In this document: positions 1-5,221 of the stretch, piece after piece | Layout: every line of letters begins with the position of its first letter | Position numbering within the stretch: the stretch's first letter is position 1 | Origin: an uncultured Clostridia bacterium | GTDB taxonomy: Bacteria; Bacillota; Clostridia; Oscillospirales; Oscillospiraceae | Direction of reading: 5' to 3' | DNA length: 5,221 nt | NCBI GenBank assembly: GCA_945635805.1 | Contig: CALZCW010000063.1 | Span: 1-5,221, forward strand | Translations under genes and position numbers: made by a program | Notes under the pieces: model-generated | Databases searched by the model: none | What the model was told of the DNA's origin: nothing | What the model saw: only the letters and a program-made list of their open reading frames with translations

Positions 1-161
1 CGGTGTCGGAGAAGCACGCGGGCTTTGTGGTCAACAAGGGCGGCGCGACGGCTGCCGATGTGCTGGCCCTGGTGAAGCTTGTGCAGCAGCGCGTGTTTGA
101 CGCCAGCGGTGTCCATTTGGAGCCGGAGGTGCGGCTCTGGGGTGCGGAAGATGCAGATTGA
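1..161 (+). CDS. murB: UDP-N-acetylenolpyruvoylglucosamine reductase MurB, C-terminal fragment (5' end outside window)
   Basis: The frame starting at base 3 reads 52 codons and ends at TGA 159-161. The peptide begins VSEKHAGFVVNKGGATAADV and finishes with HLEPEVRLWGAEDAD. The SEKHAGF-VN-G-ATA-DV stretch and the LEPEVR-WG stretch are hallmarks of the MurB C-terminal domain; by family knowledge the LEPEV segment carries the conserved catalytic glutamate. MurB is a cytoplasmic FAD enzyme that uses NADPH to reduce UDP-GlcNAc-enolpyruvate to UDP-MurNAc, the second committed step of peptidoglycan precursor synthesis. The FAD-binding N-terminal part and the active-site serine lie upstream of the window, so integrity of the whole gene cannot be judged. 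Its last 11 bases overlap the start of the next gene, suggesting co-transcription and translational coupling. Placement next to a RapZ-family gene and whiA matches the common Firmicutes arrangement. Confidence 0.93.
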   Translation, partial: VSEKHAGFVVNKGGATAADVLALVKLVQQRVFDASGVHLEPEVRLWGAEDAD

Positions 162-519
162 CATCACTTCCTTTGGCCATAAGTACGGGGAAATCGAAGC
201 GGATATCGTGCTGGATATGCGCTGCCTGGAAAATCCCTATTGGGTGCCCGGGTTACGGGAACTGAGCGGTTTGGACGCGCCCGTGCGGGAATACATTTTA
301 CAGTATAAAAACTGCGCCGCGTATTTGCAGACGCTGCTGTCCCTGATGACGATGCAGGCGGAAATGGCGGAAAAACGAGGGTGTGAGCGGCTGCGGATCG
401 CCGTCGGCTGCACCGGCGGACGCCACCGTTCGGTGACTGCGGCGGTGCTGCTGGCGGAGCATTTGAGCAAAGAGGGATACACGGCCAACTTACACCACCG
501 CGATATTGAGCGCGGCTAA
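151..519 (+). CDS. Stand-alone RapZ/YvcJ C-terminal domain protein (no NTPase domain)
   Basis: This 122-residue protein matches only the C-terminal half of RapZ (E. coli RapZ is 284 residues). Visible signatures are SFGHKYG (7-13), the LDMRCLENPYW segment (21-31), SGLD (39-42), the near-invariant GCTGGRHRSV (86-95) and HRD (116-118). In E. coli this domain, which resembles a phosphofructokinase subdomain, binds small RNAs and glucosamine-6-phosphate; the function here is not known. The Walker-A NTPase domain is missing: the reading frame has an in-frame TGA at 73-75 and murB occupies the DNA upstream. The protein stops just after HRDIERG, without the lysine/arginine-rich tail of the E. coli protein. 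ATG 151 was chosen because it puts the protein start a few residues before SFGHKYG. GTG 142, 12 bases after GGAGG 125-129, is a possible alternative; the TTG at 79 lies deep in murB and is unlikely. It overlaps murB by 11 bases and sits 17 bases before whiA. Confidence 0.88.
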   Translation: MQIDITSFGHKYGEIEADIVLDMRCLENPYWVPGLRELSGLDAPVREYILQYKNCAAYLQTLLSLMTMQAEMAEKRGCERLRIAVGCTGGRHRSVTAAVLLAEHLSKEGYTANLHHRDIERG

Positions 520-521
520 AC

Positions 522-529
522 GGAGGGGG
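522..529 (+). promoter_or_regulatory. Ribosome binding site of whiA
   Basis: GGAGGGGG lies 7 bases before the ATG at 537 and sits in the 17-base gap after the RapZ-C stop codon. It fixes the whiA start, which also agrees with the conserved MSF-x-x-x-VK-EL beginning of the family. Confidence 0.75.
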
Positions 530-536
530 ATGCGGA

Positions 537-1433
537 ATGTCGTTTTCCGCCAATGTGAAAAGTGAATTGTGCCGCCCGGAGGTGGAAAAGGGCTGCTGCG
601 CTCTGGCCGAGGCCATGGGCGCTCTGCTCTATGCCAACACCTTCTCCGCCGACGCCATCCGCATCGTGACGGAGAGCCGTGATCTGGGGCTGCGGCTGCC
701 GCGCCTGTTCCGCAAGGGTCTGGGCGTCAGCTTTGACCTCCTGCCGGAGGAAGGGGGCAGCGGCAAGCTGACCTACACCATCACCGACAGGGAAAAAATT
801 CGGCAGGTGTTCAGTGCCTGCGGGTTTTCCGCAGAGACCAGTGTGTCGCTTCATGTGAATTTTGCACTGCTGGAAAAGGACTGCTGCCGCAGGGCCTTTC
901 TGCGGGGGGCGTTTCTGGCGGGCGGCAGTGTGACTGACCCGGAGAAACGCTATCATCTGGAGTTGTCCACCACCCATTGGAAGGTCAGCCGGGAGACCGG
1001 CACCCTGCTTTTGGAAATGGAGCTTCCCGCCAAGGAGACGGAGCGGAAGGGCAGTTCGGTGCTTTATTACAAGCAGAGTGAGGCCATCGAGGATTTTTTG
1101 ACGGTCATCGGAGCCCCGGTCAGCGCCATGGCGGTGATGGAGGCCAAGATCGAAAAGGATTGGCGCAATGAGGCCAACCGCAAGACCAACTGTGACTCTG
1201 CCAATGTGGACAAGGCGGTGGCTGCCGCTCAGGAGCAGCTTGCCGCCATCCGAAAGTTAGAGGAACGGGCGGTGCTGGAGACCCTGCCGGAGAAGCTGCG
1301 TCAGACGGCGGCGCTGCGGCGGGAGTATCCGGAGACGACCTTGAGTGAACTGGCGGAGCTTCACGAGCCGCCCATCAGCAAATCGGCGGTGAACCACCGC
1401 ATGCGCAAGCTGCTGGCCCTGGCGGCGGAATGA
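537..1433 (+). CDS. whiA: DNA-binding protein WhiA
   Basis: This is a complete 298-residue WhiA (B. subtilis YvcL-type proteins are about 310-320). The start MSFSANVKSELCR is the typical family opening. The N-terminal two thirds form the degenerate LAGLIDADG homing-endonuclease-like fold, with the signature RGAFLAGGSVTDPEKRYHLE at about 123-142. The C-terminal helix-turn-helix region runs from NRKTNCDSAN (214-223) through LPEKLRQTAALR (250-261) to ISKSAVNHRMRKL (280-292). Family members bind DNA but have lost nuclease activity. In Streptomyces WhiA is a sporulation/division transcription factor; in Bacillus it affects division and chromosome segregation. The gene lies 17 bases after RapZ-C and 10 bases before dnaE, whose Shine-Dalgarno sequence overlaps the whiA stop codon. 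In most Firmicutes yvcK lies directly upstream of whiA, but no such gene is present here. No frameshift or missing signature is visible. Confidence 0.96.
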   Translation: MSFSANVKSELCRPEVEKGCCALAEAMGALLYANTFSADAIRIVTESRDLGLRLPRLFRKGLGVSFDLLPEEGGSGKLTYTITDREKIRQVFSACGFSAETSVSLHVNFALLEKDCCRRAFLRGAFLAGGSVTDPEKRYHLELSTTHWKVSRETGTLLLEMELPAKETERKGSSVLYYKQSEAIEDFLTVIGAPVSAMAVMEAKIEKDWRNEANRKTNCDSANVDKAVAAAQEQLAAIRKLEERAVLETLPEKLRQTAALRREYPETTLSELAELHEPPISKSAVNHRMRKLLALAAE

Positions 1434-1437
1434 GGAG
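1433..1437 (+). promoter_or_regulatory. Ribosome binding site of dnaE, overlapping the whiA stop codon
   Basis: AGGAG starts on the last base of the whiA TGA (1431-1433) and stands 6 bases before the dnaE ATG at 1444. Ribosomes finishing whiA therefore cover the dnaE initiation site, which suggests translational coupling. Confidence 0.7.
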
Positions 1438-1443
1438 AGAGAA

Positions 1444-4400
1444 ATGTCATTTGTACACCTTCATGTGCATACGGAATACAGCCTGCTCGACGGTGCCTGC
1501 CGCATCGGGCAGCTTGTCAAGCGGGCTGCCGAGCTGGGACAGACCGCCGTGGCGATCACGGACCACGGCGTCATGTACGGCGTCATTGACTTCTACCGCG
1601 CGGCTAAAGCTGCGGGCATCAAGCCCATCATCGGCTGCGAGGTCTATGTTGCGCCCCGTACCATGGCCGACCGGGTCCACGGCGTGGACAACGAGGCACA
1701 GCACCTGGTGCTGCTGTGCGAAAACGAGACGGGCTATAAAAACCTCAGCTATCTGGTCTCCAAGGGCTTTCTGGACGGCTTTTATATCAAGCCCCGTGTG
1801 GATCTGGACCTTTTGCGGCAGCATTCCGAGGGCCTGATCGCCCTGTCTGCCTGTCTGGCCGGCGGAATCCCCCGCAGACTGCGGGCAGGAGACTACGAAG
1901 GTGCTAAGGCCTATGCACTGGAGCTGTCGGAGATCTTCGGCGAGGGTAATTTTTTCCTGGAGCTGCAGGATCACAGCCTGCCGGAGCAGCAGGAGGTCAA
2001 CCGCGGCATCCTGCGCCTTGCCCAGGATACGGGCCTGCCGCTGGTGGTGACCAACGACGCCCACTATCTGACCCGGGAGGACAGCTATCTCCAGGACGTG
2101 CTCATGTGCATCCAGATGGGAAAGACCGTGGACGAGCCCAACCGGATGCGCTTTGAGACCCAGGAGTTTTACATCAAATCCGAGGAGGAAATGCGGGCGC
2201 TGTTTCCCAATCAGCCCCAGGCCATAGAGAACACGCAGAAGATTGCCGACCGGTGTAATGTGGACTTCACCTTTGGTCAGTACCATCTGCCGGCCTTCCA
2301 GTATCCCGAGGGCTACGACGGCTGGGGCTGGTTTTCCAAGCTGTGCCGCGACGGCTATGCCGAACGCTATCCCGACGACCCGGCGGGCTACCGGGAACGT
2401 CTGGAATATGAGATGTCCATGATCCAGAAAATGGGCTATGTGGATTATTTTCTCATCGTGGCGGATTTTGTCGCCTACGCCAGAAGCCAGAAGATCCCCG
2501 TGGGACCGGGCAGAGGCTCGGCGGCGGGGGCCATGGTGTCCTACTGCCTCCACATCACCGACATCGACCCGATGAAATACAGCCTGTATTTTGAACGCTT
2601 CCTCAACCCGGAGCGGGTCAGTATGCCCGATATCGACATGGACTTCTGCCAGGCGCGGCGCGGTGAGGTCATCGAGTATGTGACGCGGAAGTACGGCAAG
2701 GACCATGTGGCGCAGATCGTCACTTTTGGCACCATGGCGGCAAGGGCCGCCGTGCGCGACGTGGGACGGGTGCTGAATTTCACCTATGCCGAGACCGACG
2801 CGGTGGCCAAGCTCATTCCCACCACCCTCCACATGACCCTGGACGAGGCACTGCGGATCTCGCCCCAGCTCAAGGAGCTTTACGACGGCGACGAGCGCAT
2901 GAAAAAGCTCATCGACACCGCCCGGGCCTTGGAGGGCATGCCCAGAAACACCTCCACCCACGCCGCCGGCGTGGTCATTACGAAAAATCCTGTGTCGGAT
3001 TATGTACCTCTGGCCCGAAATGACGACACCATCGTGACCCAGTTCACCATGACCACCATCGAGGAGCTGGGCCTTTTGAAGATGGATTTTCTCGGTCTGC
3101 GCAACCTGACCATCATTGACGACGCAGAGCGGGAGATCCGCAGGCACGAGCCGGGCTTTGACCTGCAAAAGGTCCGCGACGACGACCCGGAGAGCTTCAA
3201 AATGCTCTCGGAGGGCAAGACCGCCGGCGTGTTTCAGCTGGAATCGGCGGGTATCACCGGCGTCTGCGTCAACATGAAGCCCCAGTCCATCGAGGATCTG
3301 ACGGCTATCGTCGCATTGTACCGACCGGGCCCTATGGATTCCATCCCGCGGTTCATCGACAACAAGCTCCATCCGGAGAAGATCACCTATCTCTGTCCCC
3401 AGCTTGAGCCGATCCTGTCCGTCACCTACGGTTGCATCGTCTATCAGGAGCAGGTCATTGAGATCTTCCGTAAGCTGGGCGGCTATAGTCTGGGTCAGGC
3501 AGACAATATGCGCCGCGCTATCTCCAAGAAGAAGGAAAAGGTCATTGTGGCCGAGCAGAAGGCCTTTGTCTACGGTGATGCGGAGCGCGGCATCTCCGGT
3601 GCCATCGCCAACGGTGTTTCGGAAGCCGCTGCCCAGGCCATCTTCAAGGACATCCTGGATTTTGCCAACTACGCCTTCAACAAAGCCCACGCCGTCTGCT
3701 ACGCCAAGGTGGCCTACGACACGGCCTATCTCAAGCGCCACTATCCCAAGGAATACATGGCCGCCCTGCTGACCTCGGTGCTGGACAACACCACCAAGAC
3801 GGCTGGCTATATCGCCGACTGCCGCGAAATGGGCATCCGTCTGCTCCACCCGGACATCAACACCTCGGAGGACAAGTTTACCGTGGAGCCGGAGGGCATC
3901 CGTTTCGGCCTCGGCGCGGTGAAGAACATCGGACGGGGCCTGCTGCGGCAGATGGTGGCCGAACGGGAGAAAAACGGCAGATTCGTCTCTCTGGAGGATT
4001 TCATCGAGCGGATGCTGGACACCGATCTGAACAAGCGGGCGGTGGAGAATCTCATCAAATGCGGCGCTATGGACTGCCTGGGCCTCAACCGCGCCAGGAT
4101 GCTCAGCAGCTACGAGACCATTATGGACGCAGTTTCCGACCGAAAAAAGCACAATCTTGCCGGGCAGCTACAGCTTTTCGATATGCTGGAGGAGGTGCAG
4201 GAGAAAAAGGAGACCATCCCCATTCCTGACCTGCCGGAGCTGCCCAAGCGGGATCTGATGCAGATGGAAAAGGAGACCATCGGCCTCTACCTGTCGGGCC
4301 ACCCCATGGACGAATACCGCAAGCAGCTCAAGGACAGCCAGGTTGCGCCCATTCTGCGCATCATGCAGTCCTTTGAAAGCGGCGACGGCCTTTACCGTGA

Positions 4401-4878
4401 CGAACAGACCGTCCGCATCGCGGGCATCGTGGAGCATGTGAAGATGAAGACCACCCGCAGCAATTCCATGATGTCCTATGTGACTTTGGAGGACGACACT
4501 GCCGACATGGAGCTGCTGGTTTTTTCCAACGTCATTGCCAAGCGCGGCACCCTGCTCAAGGAAAACACCGCTTTGGTGGTGGAGGGGCGGCTGTCGGTGC
4601 GGGATGAAAAAGCTCCGCAGATGGTGGTCAACGATCTGTGGCCCATTGCCGAGGTGGCCAAGCCGGAGCCGCAGAGGCTCTATCTCAAGCTGCCGACGGA
4701 GGGATGCGTGGAGGACCGGAAGACCCGGGCCATCCTCAATATGTTCCCCGGTGGGCTGCGGGCTATCTTGTACTTTGCCGACACCGGAGTCAAAAGAGGA
4801 ACAAATTGCGCCGTTCGTGACGATATGTTGGAGGAATTGCGCAACCTTCTCGGAGAAGAGAACGTTGTATTGAAATAA
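1444..4878 (+). CDS. dnaE: DNA polymerase III subunit alpha (DnaE type)
   Basis: This is a complete 1144-residue C-family replicative polymerase (E. coli DnaE 1160, B. subtilis DnaE 1115) that extends primers with dNTPs at the fork. The PHP domain (about 1-210) starts HLHVHTEYSLLDG (5-17). All nine expected metal ligands appear present: H7, H9, D16, H41, E66, H87, C137, D205, H207. The palm has GPGRGSAAG (354-362), PDIDMDF (395-401, catalytic D398 and D400) and KMDFLGLR (546-553, third aspartate D548). Fingers include YRPGPMDSIPRFI (626-638) and FANYAFNKAHAV (740-751). Helix-hairpin-helix follows near 820-880, then a perfect QLxLF clamp motif, QLQLF (908-912), an OB fold (about 990-1068) and a short C-terminal domain. 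There is no inserted DnaQ-type exonuclease, which separates it from PolC. Many Clostridia carry both PolC and DnaE, so its share of replication cannot be told from this window. It starts 10 bases after whiA. Confidence 0.98.
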   Translation: MSFVHLHVHTEYSLLDGACRIGQLVKRAAELGQTAVAITDHGVMYGVIDFYRAAKAAGIKPIIGCEVYVAPRTMADRVHGVDNEAQHLVLLCENETGYKNLSYLVSKGFLDGFYIKPRVDLDLLRQHSEGLIALSACLAGGIPRRLRAGDYEGAKAYALELSEIFGEGNFFLELQDHSLPEQQEVNRGILRLAQDTGLPLVVTNDAHYLTREDSYLQDVLMCIQMGKTVDEPNRMRFETQEFYIKSEEEMRALFPNQPQAIENTQKIADRCNVDFTFGQYHLPAFQYPEGYDGWGWFSKLCRDGYAERYPDDPAGYRERLEYEMSMIQKMGYVDYFLIVADFVAYARSQKIPVGPGRGSAAGAMVSYCLHITDIDPMKYSLYFERFLNPERVSMPDIDMDFCQARRGEVIEYVTRKYGKDHVAQIVTFGTMAARAAVRDVGRVLNFTYAETDAVAKLIPTTLHMTLDEALRISPQLKELYDGDERMKKLIDTARALEGMPRNTSTHAAGVVITKNPVSDYVPLARNDDTIVTQFTMTTIEELGLLKMDFLGLRNLTIIDDAEREIRRHEPGFDLQKVRDDDPESFKMLSEGKTAGVFQLESAGITGVCVNMKPQSIEDLTAIVALYRPGPMDSIPRFIDNKLHPEKITYLCPQLEPILSVTYGCIVYQEQVIEIFRKLGGYSLGQADNMRRAISKKKEKVIVAEQKAFVYGDAERGISGAIANGVSEAAAQAIFKDILDFANYAFNKAHAVCYAKVAYDTAYLKRHYPKEYMAALLTSVLDNTTKTAGYIADCREMGIRLLHPDINTSEDKFTVEPEGIRFGLGAVKNIGRGLLRQMVAEREKNGRFVSLEDFIERMLDTDLNKRAVENLIKCGAMDCLGLNRARMLSSYETIMDAVSDRKKHNLAGQLQLFDMLEEVQEKKETIPIPDLPELPKRDLMQMEKETIGLYLSGHPMDEYRKQLKDSQVAPILRIMQSFESGDGLYRDEQTVRIAGIVEHVKMKTTRSNSMMSYVTLEDDTADMELLVFSNVIAKRGTLLKENTALVVEGRLSVRDEKAPQMVVNDLWPIAEVAKPEPQRLYLKLPTEGCVEDRKTRAILNMFPGGLRAILYFADTGVKRGTNCAVRDDMLEELRNLLGEENVVLK

Positions 4879-4891
4879 TTTTCTACATCTC

Positions 4892-4921
4892 GTAACAAAG
4901 GTACTACACTTTTGTAACAAA
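4892..4921. repeat. Pair of GTAACAAA direct repeats, candidate operator
   Basis: GTAACAAA occurs at 4892-4899 and again at 4914-4921, with starts 22 bases apart, close to two helical turns. The second copy is the right part of a perfect odd-centred inverted repeat, TTTGT-A-ACAAA (4911-4921). Relative to a start point predicted near 4940, the copies lie at about -48 to -41 and -26 to -19, flanking and overlapping the core promoter. This geometry suits a dimeric regulator, but I do not recognise the site, and chance in AT-rich DNA is possible. Confidence 0.4.
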
Positions 4922-4933
4922 TCATGATATAAT
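4905..4933 (+). promoter_or_regulatory. Extended -10 vegetative-type promoter for the lipoprotein gene
   Basis: A perfect TATAAT (4928-4933) is preceded by TG one base away (TGATATAAT, 4925-4933), a consensus extended -10 element. At a 17-base spacing the -35 position is TACACT (4905-4910), only 3 of 6 matches to TTGACA, so the extended -10 probably compensates. Transcription is predicted to begin near A4940, giving a leader of about 38 bases. The surrounding 99-base gap is markedly AT-rich compared with the flanking genes. Confidence 0.72.
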
Positions 4934-4960
4934 ACTTTAATAGTGTATTTGCCTTTTCTG

Positions 4961-4969
4961 AAAGGAGGG
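4961..4969 (+). promoter_or_regulatory. Strong ribosome binding site deciding a TTG start
   Basis: AAAGGAGGG contains the full AGGAGG core (4963-4968), 9 bases before TTG 4978. No in-frame ATG lies nearby. The next possible start, GTG 4987, would be 18 bases away and would remove both arginines of the signal peptide. The TTG is therefore the best start. Confidence 0.8.
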
Positions 4970-4977
4970 ACGGCGGC

Positions 4978-5221
4978 TTGCGGCGCGTGGTTTTATGTAT
5001 TTCTTTGCTTGCGGCGTTGGTTCTGCTGGGCGGCTGTTTCCTGGAGCCTGCTGAGAGCCTCTACGCCATCCCTGCCCAGTCGGCAGACTATTACAATCTG
5101 CAAAGCGCCATCGAGACTGCCATGCCTGCCGGCGCGTCCTACAGCGCGCCTGTTGCCGGTGAGAATCAGCAGCCGGTGCAGATGGCGGATCTGGACGGCG
5201 ACGGCCAGGATGAGGCTGTCG
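4978..5221 (+). CDS. Lipoprotein with FG-GAP/VCBS-like motif, N-terminal part (3' end outside window)
   Basis: An open frame from TTG 4978 continues beyond the window (81 full codons seen). The N-terminus is a textbook lipoprotein signal peptide: two arginines at residues 2-3, a hydrophobic stretch (about 4-17), then the lipobox LGGC with the lipidated cysteine at residue 20. The mature protein should be anchored to the outer face of the cytoplasmic membrane. A segment LYAIPAQSADYYNLQSAIE follows, and residues around 70-80 read MADLDGDGQDEAV. The DxDGDGxDE pattern is typical of FG-GAP/VCBS repeats, which bind calcium in beta-propeller proteins; with one copy visible, a full propeller cannot be claimed. 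I do not recognise a specific function. It has its own promoter and ribosome binding site 99 bases after dnaE, so it is probably not a core member of the upstream operon. Confidence 0.85.
   Translation, partial: MRRVVLCISLLAALVLLGGCFLEPAESLYAIPAQSADYYNLQSAIETAMPAGASYSAPVAGENQQPVQMADLDGDGQDEAV

Noticed and set aside
79..150. A 24-residue N-terminal extension of the RapZ-C protein from TTG 79.
   Set aside because: It lies within murB coding sequence, has no matching ribosome binding site, and its peptide does not resemble the RapZ family. The conserved domain begins after ATG 151.
3404..3772. A 122-codon + strand open frame inside dnaE.
   Set aside because: It is an out-of-frame shadow, rich in S, R and P, within the DnaE fingers region, with no sign of independent translation.
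1447..4152. A 901-codon open frame on the minus strand opposite dnaE.
   Set aside because: It is the antisense shadow of a GC-rich gene. The + strand frame encodes an unmistakable full DnaE, while the minus product is rich in H, G, V and L with no recognisable domain and no ribosome binding site that I could support.
4844..4860. CTTCTCGGAGAAG as an intrinsic terminator stem near the end of dnaE.
   Set aside because: The usable stem is only about 4 base pairs once a loop is allowed, it lies within coding sequence, and no T-run follows.
4168..4920. A 250-codon minus-strand open frame over the end of dnaE.
   Set aside because: It overlaps the conserved OB-fold and C-terminal region of DnaE, has a low-complexity H/L-rich composition, and shows no family signature.
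4912..4933. TTGTAA (4912-4917) as the -35 box of the TATAAT promoter.
   Set aside because: The spacing to the -10 is only 10 bases, far below the usual 16-18. The extended -10 reading explains the promoter better.

Overview
The window looks like a chromosomal core region of a GC-rich, low-branching Gram-positive of the class Clostridia, probably Oscillospiraceae-like (Oscillibacter/Flavonifractor type). That placement is inference. It rests on the presence of whiA (a Gram-positive gene), the murB / rapZ-family / whiA / dnaE order (a variant of a cluster well known in Firmicutes), strong AGGAGG-type ribosome binding sites, and a GC-rich coding sequence interrupted by one AT-rich intergenic promoter.

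Layout, all on the + strand. (1) Positions 1-161: the last 52 codons of murB (UDP-N-acetylenolpyruvoylglucosamine reductase). (2) 151-519: a 122-residue protein that is only the C-terminal domain of RapZ/YvcJ. It overlaps murB by 11 bases and has no P-loop NTPase half. (3) 537-1433: whiA. (4) 1444-4878: dnaE, the DNA polymerase III alpha subunit, complete at 1144 residues, with an apparently intact PHP metal site, all three polymerase aspartates and a QLQLF clamp-binding motif. (5) 4879-4977: a 99-base AT-rich intergenic region with no convincing terminator, an extended -10 promoter, and two GTAACAAA repeats 22 bases apart. (6) 4978-5221 (runs off the end): the start of a lipoprotein with a TTG start, an LGGC lipobox and an FG-GAP/VCBS-like DLDGDGQDEAV motif.

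The first four genes are packed with gaps of -11, 17 and 10 bases and are very probably co-transcribed. They link cell-wall precursor synthesis (MurB), an amino-sugar/RNA adaptor-type domain (RapZ-C), a division/segregation regulator (WhiA) and replication (DnaE). The lipoprotein gene has its own promoter and is probably a separate unit.

The most notable departure from the familiar Firmicutes arrangement (murB-yvcJ-yvcK-whiA) is in the middle of the cluster. The NTPase half of YvcJ/RapZ and the whole of yvcK are absent, leaving RapZ-C directly next to whiA. I see no mobile element, CRISPR array, tRNA or rRNA, and no clearly new multi-gene system. The remainder is ordinary housekeeping sequence.
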